The notes beneath the pieces are model-generated. The model ran no database searches. It was not told the origin of the DNA and worked only from the letters and a program-made list of their open reading frames with translations. A DNA stretch of 64,000 nt, taken from positions 3,302-67,301 of the forward strand of contig CAZMOK010000011.1 in NCBI GenBank assembly GCA_964567785.1, in the 5' to 3' direction. The position numbers were made by a program, and so were the translations under genes. The DNA is from CAZMOK01 sp964567785. GTDB taxonomy: Bacteria > Bacteroidota > Bacteroidia > Bacteroidales > JAGOPY01. This document shows, one piece after another, positions 25,209 through 34,181 of the stretch; position 1 is the first letter of the stretch; every line of letters starts with the position of its first letter.

Positions 25209-26813
25209 ATGAAAACCAACTGTATCACCCTTTTTCTATCAGTTCTTTTTTTTCTGAATATCCAAAATTATCTCTCCGCCCAGGTAGATAAATCTGACTG
25301 GGAAGGGGGTGTCCCTGAAGGCTGTACATCCATCACGGCAGGAAAGCTTGCCACTGCTGATGGTTCAGTTATCACATCCCACACCGACGACAGCCACAGG
25401 ACCCGGTCCTGGATCGACATTGTGCCTCCCAAAAAGCACGGAAAGGATGCTACTGTTCCCATGTACAAGAGGATGAGCTCCGACACCTTTGCCATGCCAA
25501 CCTATCATCACAAGATGATCGGCAGTATACCCCAGGTTGAGGAAACATCCGGGTACATCAATACGGCCTACCCCTGCATGAACCAGTACCAGGTTGCTAT
25601 CGGAGAGTCCACCTTCGGAGGGCGTGCATCCCTGCAGTCCAATGAAGGGCTTATCGACTGCCAGAGGCTTTGCCAGCTTATGCTCGAGAGGGCCAGAACG
25701 GCCAGGGAGGCAATTGAGATTGCCGGTGAGCTCACAAAGAAATACGGGTGGAATGACGCAGGGGAATGCCTGACCATATCAGATAAGAATGAAGTGTGGC
25801 ATCTTGAGATCGTTGGACCGGGCAAGGGAAAATCAGGATCTATCTGGGTGGCTCAGCGTGTCCCCGACGAGGAGATCTCTGTCAATGCGAATGCCAGCCG
25901 TATCATGAAGATCGACCTCAAAGACAAGGATCATTTCATGGCTTCGGATAACATCTATGACATGGCCCTCGACAGCGGATGGTGTGAATCGAAAGATGAT
26001 TTTGAATTCTGTTATGCCTATGCACCTGAAAGCCGCACCTCACTTGCTGCCAGAAGGAGGGAATGGAGGGTGTTTGACCTGCTGGCACCATCGCTGGGCC
26101 TGGATCCCAATGCAGAGAATTATCCTTTCTCCGTAAAGCCCGATGATAAGGTTACACTTTCAGACCTGGTCATGGTTTTTAAAGATTATTATGAAGGCAC
26201 TCCCTTCGATATGACCAAAAACCTCACTGTTACAGATGAAAATGGCAAGACGGTAATATCACCCCTGGCAAATCCTCATATGCCCTACGACGCGAACAAG
26301 CTGCACGATATCAACGGCGGATGGGGATGGCGCGGTGAAAGGACGATAGCCAGGTGGTACACCATGTATGCGACCATAATACAGAGCCGCGACTGGCTCC
26401 CCGATGAAGTTGGGGGTGTGGTGTGGCTGGCAATGGACAATGTTGCCACATCTGTTTATATACCTGTATATTGCTGTGTCACAGATCTTCCGGAACCCTA
26501 CAAGACTCCTGGACGGCCAAACGGTTTTACATACGAATCAGCATGGTGGGCCTTCAACAGGTTGGGTACGCTTACAGCACAACGCTGGGGCGATATGAGG
26601 CATGATGTGGATGCTCTGTGGGACCCGATACAGGAAGAACTTTTCACCAGGCAAAATGAGGTTGAAGCCGAAGCAATTGAGCTGTTGAAAGAAGACCGGG
26701 AAGAAGCAGTAAAATATCTCACTGATTACACCCACCGCTGGGGTACTGAGGTTGTGGATAAAGCCTGGAAACTGGGAGATTTTCTCTGGACAAAGTACGA
26801 TGAGAAATTCTGA
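25209..26813 (+). CDS. C69 family dipeptidase
   Basis: A 534-residue Ntn-type peptidase from the ATG at 25209. Signal peptide (about 1-24) is followed closely by the catalytic Cys39 in EGCTSITAGK, then TADGSVITSHTDD, typical of family C69 (Lactobacillus PepD-like dipeptidases). Family members cut a broad range of dipeptides. The signal peptide points to a periplasmic or surface role, unlike the cytoplasmic lactic-acid-bacterial enzymes. Later conserved text includes FGGRASLQSNEGL and NGGWGWRGERTIARWYT. It is the first gene of an apparent operon with an M14 carboxypeptidase (38 nt downstream) and a YfcC-type carrier, suggesting peptide breakdown coupled to uptake. Confidence 0.92.
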   Translation: MKTNCITLFLSVLFFLNIQNYLSAQVDKSDWEGGVPEGCTSITAGKLATADGSVITSHTDDSHRTRSWIDIVPPKKHGKDATVPMYKRMSSDTFAMPTYHHKMIGSIPQVEETSGYINTAYPCMNQYQVAIGESTFGGRASLQSNEGLIDCQRLCQLMLERARTAREAIEIAGELTKKYGWNDAGECLTISDKNEVWHLEIVGPGKGKSGSIWVAQRVPDEEISVNANASRIMKIDLKDKDHFMASDNIYDMALDSGWCESKDDFEFCYAYAPESRTSLAARRREWRVFDLLAPSLGLDPNAENYPFSVKPDDKVTLSDLVMVFKDYYEGTPFDMTKNLTVTDENGKTVISPLANPHMPYDANKLHDINGGWGWRGERTIARWYTMYATIIQSRDWLPDEVGGVVWLAMDNVATSVYIPVYCCVTDLPEPYKTPGRPNGFTYESAWWAFNRLGTLTAQRWGDMRHDVDALWDPIQEELFTRQNEVEAEAIELLKEDREEAVKYLTDYTHRWGTEVVDKAWKLGDFLWTKYDEKF

Positions 26814-26851
26814 CCATTTCAAGAAAATTTCTTAATTAAACCAAAACCTGA

Positions 26852-29479
26852 ATGAAGAAGCTTCTTATCATTTTCGCATTGGCCCTTTATGGGTTATATG
26901 CAATTGCACAGGAAGATCTCCGGTCACCCGTTGATTTTTTCGGCTTTGAACCGGGAGCCGACAGAATGTTGTTTAACTACGGGGAACTCATCGACTACCT
27001 TAAGATACTGGATGAGGCCTCACCAATGCTTGAGCTTAAAGAGATAGGTAAGTCGCCTGAAGGGAAAAAGATATACATTGCCTTTATTTCCGATTCTGCC
27101 AATATCGTAAACCTCGACCGGCTAAAGGAGGTCAACAGGCAGCTTGCCCAAATCCCTTTCTTTACGGAGGATGGACGTGCAGACCTGGCGTCGGAAGGAA
27201 AGGTGTTCTTTCTTGCCACTCTCTCAATGCATTCCACCGAAGTGGGGCCCTCACAATCGGCCCCGGCAATTGCTTATGAACTGATAACGGGTAAAGATCA
27301 CAGGATGCATGACTGGCTGGAAAATGTGGTTTATATGATGGTCCCCTGCCATAATCCCGACGGTATGGACATGATCGTGGAGCATTACAACAAGTACAGG
27401 GATACAAAGTACGAGGGGAGTTCTATGCCGGGTGTTTACCATAAATATATCGGTCATGACAATAACCGCGATTTTGTTGCCCTTACGCAGGAAGATACAA
27501 GAGTCATTGCCGCAATCTACAACAAAGAATGGTTTCCCCAGGTGATGGTCGAAAAACACCAGATGGGCTCTACAGGGGTGAGGTACTTTGTGCCGCCGCC
27601 TCACGATCCGATAGCCGAAAACATTGATGCGGGCGTATGGACCTGGATCGGCATTTTCGGATCAAACATGATGAAAGACATGACCAATAACGGGTTGCAG
27701 GGAATAGCGCAGAACTATCTTTTTGATGATTACTGGCCGGGTTCAACAGAAACCTGCATCTGGAAAGGGGCGATAGGGATGCTTACCGAAGCGGCCAGTG
27801 CCAGGCTTGCCACTCCCATCTATATTGAACCCAATGAAATAAAGGTTTGGGGCAAAGGCCTGGCAGAATACAAGAAAAGCATCAAGATGCCCGATCCCTG
27901 GCCGGGTGGCTGGTGGAAGCTGTCAGATATCATCGAGTACGAAAAACAAAGCACTTATTCTATACTGAAGACCGCCTCTTCACACAAGGAAGATATTTTG
28001 AAGTTCAGGAATGAATTGTGCAGGAAAGAGTTTATGAAGGGATTGAATGAACCTCCCTACTTCTATATCCTGCCAGGCGACCAGCACGACCAGGGAGAGC
28101 TTGTGAAACTGTTGAACCTGCTTATGGAACATGGTGTGGAGGTTTATTTTATCACTGAGCAGGTTAAAACAGATGAAAAAATATTTGAGATCGGTGATTT
28201 CATAGTGCCACTTGCCCAGCCATACAGGGCATTTATTAAAGAAGTTATGGAGACCCAGGAATTTCCATTGAGGCATTACACCCCGGATGGAGAGATCATA
28301 AAACCCTATGATATTACCAGTTGGTCGCTTCCTCTGCACAATGGGGTTGAATGTATTGAAATCAGCGAAAAGAAAGGATTCGAGGAGTGGATGCATTTTA
28401 CTGTGGCAATTGATGAAGGTTTCAGTCTCAAAAGGGGAATGCCTACAGAATCATGGGGCATGCTTTTCAACGTGAACAATAATGAAAGTTTCAAGGCAGC
28501 TTTCTCCGCGAAGGAAAAAGGGTTTGCTGTGCATCGAACCCTGGAGGATATCCGTACCCGCATTAATGGCCCTGTTATCCCCGGTGGCAGCTTTATGGTT
28601 TCCGGACTGAGGGACGAGGAGAAAATAGCTGATTTTTACGGGGAACTTACCGTCGACCCGGTTTTCCTGGATGAAAGGCCTGGTGTTGAAACCGGAGAGT
28701 TCAGTGTTCCCTCAATTGCACTTATCGAAACCTGGCTGCACGATATGGATGCGGGATGGACCCGGTACCTTTTCGACACATATCACATCCCATATGACGT
28801 AATAAGGCCCTATGAGGTTAAGGACACTGAACTTGATAAATATGATGTTGTTGTGCTTCCCGGAAACAACAAAGACATTCTGATGTCGGGAAAATACAAG
28901 TCGGGCAAGCAGTATTACATGAGCAGTTATCCTCCTGAATATGCCCGTGGGATGGAAAAGGAAGGCCTGCAAAAGCTTATGGCTTATGTAAATGACGGAG
29001 GCAAGATAGTGGCCTGGGAAAGGTCAACCCAGTTGTTCGACGGTACTTTGAAAATTGAAACGGAAGAAGGGGAGGATGAGGAATTCCAGTTGCCGTTTTC
29101 CGATATTTCTTCAGAACTGAAAGGATTGTATTGCCCTGGATCACTGGTAAAGGTGCAACTGGATGAAGATTCTCCCATTACCCTGGGAATGGGTGACCAT
29201 ACCAATGTTTTTTACCGGGGCCGTCCCGTGTTCGAAACGTCCCTGCCCAGGTTCGATATGGACAGGCGTGTAGTGGGCACTTTTCCCGAAGGGGAGGTCT
29301 TTGTGAGCGGCTATATCGAAAATGAGGAAAAGCTTGACGATAAGGTTGCCCTTGTCTGGCTGAAGAAGGGAAAAGGCCAGATGGTGCTGTTTGCGTTCCA
29401 TCCCCAGTTTAGGGCTTCAACGGGAGCTACTTACAAACTGCTTTTCAATTCCCTGTTGCTCCAAAATCCACAATACTAA
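26852..29479 (+). CDS. M14 family zinc carboxypeptidase, large exported form
   Basis: An 875-residue metallopeptidase. Signal peptide (about 1-19), then a peptidase M14 domain with zinc ligands His127 and Glu130 (MHSTEVG) and probably His236 (VEKHQMG). NPDGMD near 168 and HDNNRDFVALTQ near 201 supply the substrate-binding and Asn/Arg region. The C-terminal half (about 400-875) is a long extra region, including a stretch that looks like a glutamine-amidotransferase-like fold (DVVVLPGNN...GGKIVAWERS); its role is unknown. M14 enzymes remove C-terminal amino acids. It sits between the C69 dipeptidase and the YfcC carrier (32 nt), so its products are probably imported by that carrier. Confidence 0.9.
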   Translation: MKKLLIIFALALYGLYAIAQEDLRSPVDFFGFEPGADRMLFNYGELIDYLKILDEASPMLELKEIGKSPEGKKIYIAFISDSANIVNLDRLKEVNRQLAQIPFFTEDGRADLASEGKVFFLATLSMHSTEVGPSQSAPAIAYELITGKDHRMHDWLENVVYMMVPCHNPDGMDMIVEHYNKYRDTKYEGSSMPGVYHKYIGHDNNRDFVALTQEDTRVIAAIYNKEWFPQVMVEKHQMGSTGVRYFVPPPHDPIAENIDAGVWTWIGIFGSNMMKDMTNNGLQGIAQNYLFDDYWPGSTETCIWKGAIGMLTEAASARLATPIYIEPNEIKVWGKGLAEYKKSIKMPDPWPGGWWKLSDIIEYEKQSTYSILKTASSHKEDILKFRNELCRKEFMKGLNEPPYFYILPGDQHDQGELVKLLNLLMEHGVEVYFITEQVKTDEKIFEIGDFIVPLAQPYRAFIKEVMETQEFPLRHYTPDGEIIKPYDITSWSLPLHNGVECIEISEKKGFEEWMHFTVAIDEGFSLKRGMPTESWGMLFNVNNNESFKAAFSAKEKGFAVHRTLEDIRTRINGPVIPGGSFMVSGLRDEEKIADFYGELTVDPVFLDERPGVETGEFSVPSIALIETWLHDMDAGWTRYLFDTYHIPYDVIRPYEVKDTELDKYDVVVLPGNNKDILMSGKYKSGKQYYMSSYPPEYARGMEKEGLQKLMAYVNDGGKIVAWERSTQLFDGTLKIETEEGEDEEFQLPFSDISSELKGLYCPGSLVKVQLDEDSPITLGMGDHTNVFYRGRPVFETSLPRFDMDRRVVGTFPEGEVFVSGYIENEEKLDDKVALVWLKKGKGQMVLFAFHPQFRASTGATYKLLFNSLLLQNPQY

Positions 29480-29511
29480 AATCAACCAGCTAATAACACT
29501 AAAACAGAATT

Positions 29512-31104
29512 ATGTTCAAGAAGCGAAAACTTCCGCACACCTATGCCATTATTTTCTACATCATCATTCTTGCTGCCATTCTTACCTGGATTGTGCCGGG
29601 AGGCGAATATGTAGAGAAAACTATAGTTAAAGACGGCGGGCCGGATACCGAACTAGTTTTTGAATATGTGGAAAGCCAGCCTCAGACCTGGCAGGTTTTT
29701 GCTGCCATGTTCAAGGGCTTCGAGAACCAGGCCGGGATAATAGTGTTCATCCTGATGATAGGAGGTGCTTTCTGGATCATGAACAGCACCAGGGCCATTG
29801 ATGTGGGCATTCTCTCGTTTATCAGGTTCACACGGAAGCTCGAGCACTACAAGCTTTTCAAGGTCATTGGGATCGACAATGTGATCATCTCCCTTGTGAT
29901 GATCATGTTCAGCATTTTCGGTGCCGTGTTCGGGATGAGCGAAGAGACCATTGCCTTTATCATCATCCTTGTCCCGCTGGCAATCACAATGGGCTATGAT
30001 TCAATAGTGGGTGTTTCGATGTGCTTTGTGGCTGCAGGCCTGGGGTTTGCCGGGGCTGTGCTGAACCCGTTTACTATCGGAATAGCACAGGGCATAGCCG
30101 AACTTCCCCTCTTCTCAGGTTTTGAATACCGTATCTTTTGCTGGGTTGTGATCAATATTGTGGGTATAGGTTATATCCTTATTTATGCCCATAAGATCAG
30201 GAAACACCCCGAAAAATCACCGGTGAGGGAAGAGGATGAATACTGGAGGGAGAGAGGGACTGCTGAGATCGAATCTATCGAGTACAATACTCCGGCAAGC
30301 GCCTGGGTATCCTTTTTTGTAACCCTTGCAGCGCTTGCCGTCTTTTCATGGTTTTACCCTTTCACAGACCTGAAGGTTGGGAACTATTCGATCAACCTGC
30401 CTGCTGTTCCGGTAGTCACCGGGCTGTTTGCGCTTACTGGCATCCTGACCTTAAGAAAGACCGTGCATTTCTACATTCTTTCACTGCTTCTCTACACCAT
30501 CGTCTTTCTGATAATAGGCGTAATGGGATACGAATGGTACATTATGGAAATTGCCACCCTGTTCTTTGCTATGGGCCTTGCCGCCGGACTTTCGATGGGT
30601 TACGACGACAATATGAACGTAAAGCTTTTTCTCGAGGGGGTCAAGGATATCGTCTCAGCCGCTCTTGTGGTAGGGCTTGCCGGTGGCATAATCGTGATAC
30701 TTGAAGAGGGGAAGGTCATTGGTACCATACTGCACAGCCTTTCCGAATCGATGAGGGGCGTGAACCAGGTTGGTTCGGTAGCCTTCATGTACGTCATCCA
30801 GACGATCATCAATATAGCCATACCCTCCGGATCGGCTAAAGCCGCTATCACCATGCCCATTATGGCACCTTTCTCTGATCTGATAAACCTTTCGAGACAG
30901 GCAACCGTAATGGCATTCCAGTTTGGCGATGGCTTTACCAACATGATAACTCCAACTTCCGGTGTTTTAATTGGTGTTCTGGGCGTTGCTAAAATTCCTT
31001 ATGACAAGTGGGTGAGGTGGGTCTGGCCACTTATCCTGATATTGATGATACTTGGGTTTTTGCTCCTTATCCCGACCGTCACAATGGACCTTAACGGATT
31101 TTAA
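29512..31104 (+). CDS. YfcC family basic amino-acid / peptide carrier
   Basis: A 530-residue inner-membrane protein with about 12 hydrophobic segments. The start KLPHTYAIIFYIIILAAILTWIVPGGEY is the YfcC family signature (shown here as one recognisable opening), and later text (GMSEETIAFIIILVPLAITMGYDS, IPSGSAKAAITMPIMAPFSDL, FGDGFTNMITPTSGVLIGVLG) fits the IT/DcuC-like superfamily. Members are predicted secondary carriers for amino acids or small peptides, coupled to an ion gradient. It ends the operon C69 - M14 - YfcC, which supports a role in taking up the products of the two exported peptidases. The substrate is not proven for any close relative that I can name. Confidence 0.87.
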   Translation: MFKKRKLPHTYAIIFYIIILAAILTWIVPGGEYVEKTIVKDGGPDTELVFEYVESQPQTWQVFAAMFKGFENQAGIIVFILMIGGAFWIMNSTRAIDVGILSFIRFTRKLEHYKLFKVIGIDNVIISLVMIMFSIFGAVFGMSEETIAFIIILVPLAITMGYDSIVGVSMCFVAAGLGFAGAVLNPFTIGIAQGIAELPLFSGFEYRIFCWVVINIVGIGYILIYAHKIRKHPEKSPVREEDEYWRERGTAEIESIEYNTPASAWVSFFVTLAALAVFSWFYPFTDLKVGNYSINLPAVPVVTGLFALTGILTLRKTVHFYILSLLLYTIVFLIIGVMGYEWYIMEIATLFFAMGLAAGLSMGYDDNMNVKLFLEGVKDIVSAALVVGLAGGIIVILEEGKVIGTILHSLSESMRGVNQVGSVAFMYVIQTIINIAIPSGSAKAAITMPIMAPFSDLINLSRQATVMAFQFGDGFTNMITPTSGVLIGVLGVAKIPYDKWVRWVWPLILILMILGFLLLIPTVTMDLNGF

Positions 31105-31110
31105 TTTTTG

Positions 31111-31132
31111 CAAAAAATGAGACGACGTCTCA
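31111..31132 (-). terminator. predicted intrinsic terminator for minus-strand M14 gene
   Basis: TGAGACG-A-CGTCTCA (31118-31132) is a perfect inverted repeat. Read on the minus strand it is followed directly by TTTTTTG (31117-31111), the form of a factor-independent terminator just after the M14 stop at 31134. It could also stop the converging YfcC transcript. Confidence 0.65.
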
Positions 31133-31133
31133 A

Positions 31134-32909
31134 TTATTGCAAATCATCAAGTACTTTTTTATCTGTGATCCTTCCGACCGGGTAGAGGTTTTTCCTGAAA
31201 TCCCACCAGGGCGACTTGCTGTAAAACCAGTTGAGCTGGGCCCACTGGCTTTGTGCCGCCTGGGGGTGGTTTTCTTTCCATTCCTCAAATTCTTTCAGCA
31301 GCTCCGGGTCCTCTTTTATCATTTCCCTTGCAATGCCTTCCATTACATAGGTTTCGGAATATTCCTTCTGTTCGAAGATGGCATTGAAAAAGCCCCAGCC
31401 GAGGTACGAGTCAGGGGCATCAGGCTCGAGGATGTGGGCAATTACCCTCGCCGCACGCTGGTTTACGGGTATTACAACACTGCCGGCAGGGAATCCGATC
31501 TTTTCTGTATCAACATCGTATTCTGCGTTCACCCTGAACCGTCCTTCATAAGGAGAGTTCGACCATACGGGTTCTTTGAACCTGTATGTTTCCACTTCGA
31601 TCTCAACCGGCTCATCTATCTTGAAATAATCGATCCCATGCCAGATAATACGCTGGATCACTTCCGACCACTCAGGAGGGATAATATAGGCATAGGGAAG
31701 GGAAATTGTTTTAGAAGGTGCGAGGTCATTGAAAAGGGGAACACTGAAAGTTACCGGCTTATCGGGATGATATTTGAACCATGGCCCTCCTGTAAGATCA
31801 CTCTCCACCACATCGTACTCAACCCCTTTGAAATCCACCATTACACTGTCGGGGCCTGCCTCCCAGTCGACAGGCAGCTCATAGCCCCCGGTAGCTTCTG
31901 CCTCAATGCGTTGATCGGCTTTCCGGTTCAGTTCTTTAAGGTTTTCTTTTTCCTCCTTTACCACCACGGCAATGATCCGGTATAGTTCGTACGTGGCATA
32001 GACCCTTGTTTTGAAATCTTTCAATGAATGATTTTCAACAAGCATTCCGATTCGGTTTTGCAGAGCTGTATAGCCTTGCGACAGCCTGGGGGGTGAAACG
32101 GAGCTTCTCAACCCGCTGCGGGGGTCGTGCCAGCGCCTGAACATCACATAAGGGAAAACCGGGTATCCCAATTCCTCCATTCCGGATTCCATATATGGGA
32201 TAAAAGTGTTTTCAGTCCATTCGGTAAGCCCTTCATCCATATTTCCCTTCGTTTCCAGCGCATATGTAACAACATACTGGTAGTCGGCACCATCAGTTAC
32301 ATGAAAGTCGACGAAAAAATCGGGGAGCCATTCCCGGAAAAGTTTCAGCCAGGCAATTGTTTCCGGGGAATCAGCTTTCAGGTAATCACGGTTGAGGTTA
32401 AGGTTCAGGGCGTTTGCCCTCCAGCCCATCTCCTCCGGACCGTCCTGGTTAATACGGTTGTACGGGCCGGACCTTTCATGGCCGTCGACACTGAATATGG
32501 GAATGAACAGGTATGTAACACCATCCAGCAATCCGGGGAACTTTTTATGGATCACAAGGTCCCTGAAGAACATCAGGCCTGCATCTTTTCCATCTATCTC
32601 CCCCGGATGGATGCCGGCCTGCAATAAGAGGACGGCGTTACCCGAAGCTTTCACACTTTCAGGGGTGAAATTGCCTTTTTTATCAATGATCAGCAAAGGC
32701 AGTAGCCTGCCCTGGGGGCTGACTCCGAAAGTGGTGTGCTTTACCATTTCGGAAGCATCAGCGAGCGCCTTGCAGTAAGTGATGGTTGTTTCGTAATCAG
32801 GTGTGGCAACTCCACCCGACTTTTCAAAATAAGTCTGCCATCTGTCGTCTTGTGCGAAAATATTGAATGCGAACAGCAGGGCAATGGATAAAAAAGCGTA
32901 CTTCTTCAT
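31134..32909 (-). CDS. M14 family zinc carboxypeptidase
   Basis: A protein of 591 residues from the ATG at 32909; an ATG at 32936 would add nine residues before the signal peptide. The signal peptide (MKKYAFLSIALLFAFNIFAQ) is followed by the M14 domain. Zinc ligands are visible in LQAGIHPGEIDGKDAG, with FIPIFSVDGHERS and LNLNLNRDYLKADSPE as the substrate-binding part and FFVDFHVTDGADYQYVV probably carrying the third ligand. The C-terminal third lacks a domain I recognise. It converges on the C69-M14-YfcC operon with 29 nt between stops, so two M14 enzymes and a dipeptidase lie together. A periplasmic or surface carboxypeptidase is the likely role. Confidence 0.88.
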   Translation of the reverse strand: MKKYAFLSIALLFAFNIFAQDDRWQTYFEKSGGVATPDYETTITYCKALADASEMVKHTTFGVSPQGRLLPLLIIDKKGNFTPESVKASGNAVLLLQAGIHPGEIDGKDAGLMFFRDLVIHKKFPGLLDGVTYLFIPIFSVDGHERSGPYNRINQDGPEEMGWRANALNLNLNRDYLKADSPETIAWLKLFREWLPDFFVDFHVTDGADYQYVVTYALETKGNMDEGLTEWTENTFIPYMESGMEELGYPVFPYVMFRRWHDPRSGLRSSVSPPRLSQGYTALQNRIGMLVENHSLKDFKTRVYATYELYRIIAVVVKEEKENLKELNRKADQRIEAEATGGYELPVDWEAGPDSVMVDFKGVEYDVVESDLTGGPWFKYHPDKPVTFSVPLFNDLAPSKTISLPYAYIIPPEWSEVIQRIIWHGIDYFKIDEPVEIEVETYRFKEPVWSNSPYEGRFRVNAEYDVDTEKIGFPAGSVVIPVNQRAARVIAHILEPDAPDSYLGWGFFNAIFEQKEYSETYVMEGIAREMIKEDPELLKEFEEWKENHPQAAQSQWAQLNWFYSKSPWWDFRKNLYPVGRITDKKVLDDLQ

Positions 32910-32933
32910 TTGGTTTTGCATTGTATTATAGAG

Positions 32934-32941
32934 CAAAAATA
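32934..32941 (-). promoter_or_regulatory. predicted -7 box for M14 gene
   Basis: On the minus strand TATTTTTG (32941 to 32934) matches TAnnTTTG and lies 24 nt before the preferred ATG. This spacing supports the start at 32909 over 32936. Confidence 0.55.
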
Positions 32942-33010
32942 TGAAGTTAGGTCTTGATCCAGCCTAAAAAAGAGAGTGAATATACTTTTTGGTTTATTTA
33001 AATGAAAATA

Positions 33011-34066
33011 TCAGATATTGTTTACTTCCATATCGCCGAGACAGACCCCCAGGTTTCGCCCTTTTCTGATGAGAGAGTGATCGGGCGGGACGAGGCGGAG
33101 TTTGTCGCCCACATCACTGAGGGGTATATGAGAAGTTCCGTCGCCTTTTTTACACACCATGACGCCGAATTTTTTCTTGGAGATCAGTTCAACCGCTTTG
33201 GCACCAAACCGGGTTGCAAGCACCCTGTCATTGGCTGATGGGCTTCCCCCTCTTTGAATGTAGCCCAGGATAGTTTTCCTGGCCTCGAGGCCCGTTTTGT
33301 CTTCAATCATCTCGGCTATGGTTGAAGCGGCCGACTTGTTCTTGGGTTTGTCGATACCTTCAGCCACAACTACAATGGAATAGGATTTCTCTTCTATTGC
33401 CCGGCGCTCAAGATACTCGGCAATCACTTTTTTGCTGTAGGGGATTTCGGGTATGAGGATGACATCCCCACCGCCCGCGATTCCTGAATAAAGTGCCAGC
33501 CATCCGGCGTGGTGACCCATCACTTCGATCACCATGATTCTTTTATGGCTGTTGGCGGTAGTATGCAACCTGTCTATGGCATCGGTGGCTATGCTCAGGG
33601 CAGAATCGAAGCCAAAGGTGACATCCGTTCCCCAGACATCATTGTCGATGGTCTTTGGCAGGCCTATAATGTTCAGCCCCGCCTCGGCCAGCCTGGTGGC
33701 AGTTCTCTGTGTTCCGTTGCCTCCAATACAGACCAGTGCATCAAGACCCATCTCCTTGTAATGCTTTTTGATGAGCTTTGGCTTATCGATTTGCTGAAGG
33801 CCGTTCTTGGATTTTTTGAAAGGCTTTTCCCTTGAAGTCCCAAGAATAGTGCCGCCGAGGGTCAGGATACCGGACAGATGTTTTTCAGTCAGCTCCTGGT
33901 ATTCCTGGTTGATCAGACCCAGGAAGCCCGAAGAGATACCGTATACCTTCATACCATAACTTCTGATGGCTGTTTTGCCAACCCCCCTGATCGCTGCATT
34001 GATACCGGGGCAATCGCCACCTGCGCTGAGAATGCCTATCTTCATCCCTTTTGTGGATGATCCCAT
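33011..34066 (-). CDS. pfkA: 6-phosphofructokinase, group with Lys in the TIDND motif
   Basis: A 351-residue cytoplasmic kinase for fructose-6-phosphate. Motifs: ILSAGGDCPGINAAIRG at the N-terminus, IGGNGTQRTATRLAE, GLPKTIDNDVWGTDVTFGFDSA with the catalytic TIDND, the substrate-binding VIEVMGHHAGW, and GYIQRGGSPSANDR. Two positions that tell ATP from PPi enzymes are mixed. The Asp of the E. coli GGDGS loop is Asn here, the next Gly (ATP-type) is kept, and the residue before TIDND is Lys (as in PPi-type and group III enzymes) instead of Gly. ATP is the likelier donor but this is not certain. A second ATG (MKIGILSAG) at residue 8 is an alternative start. Stands alone on the minus strand. Confidence 0.92.
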   Translation of the reverse strand: MGSSTKGMKIGILSAGGDCPGINAAIRGVGKTAIRSYGMKVYGISSGFLGLINQEYQELTEKHLSGILTLGGTILGTSREKPFKKSKNGLQQIDKPKLIKKHYKEMGLDALVCIGGNGTQRTATRLAEAGLNIIGLPKTIDNDVWGTDVTFGFDSALSIATDAIDRLHTTANSHKRIMVIEVMGHHAGWLALYSGIAGGGDVILIPEIPYSKKVIAEYLERRAIEEKSYSIVVVAEGIDKPKNKSAASTIAEMIEDKTGLEARKTILGYIQRGGSPSANDRVLATRFGAKAVELISKKKFGVMVCKKGDGTSHIPLSDVGDKLRLVPPDHSLIRKGRNLGVCLGDMEVNNI

Positions 34067-34091
34067 AATATTGTTCTTTTGGTTGTAATAT

Positions 34092-34099
34092 CAAATGTA
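34092..34099 (-). promoter_or_regulatory. predicted -7 box for phosphofructokinase
   Basis: TACATTTG on the minus strand (34099 to 34092) matches TAnnTTTG and lies 25 nt before the ATG at 34066. Confidence 0.55.
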
Positions 34100-34181
34100 A
34101 TCAAAAATGGTAAGGGCCATTTATAATCAGTAGCTGATAATAAGGATTTTGCGAACAGGATTTCAACATTGGTAAAGAGTG

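Noticed and set aside
31137..31985. Plus-strand 282-codon open frame
   Set aside because: It is the antisense shadow of the M14 peptidase gene, which has clear zinc motifs; the shadow has no recognisable domain.
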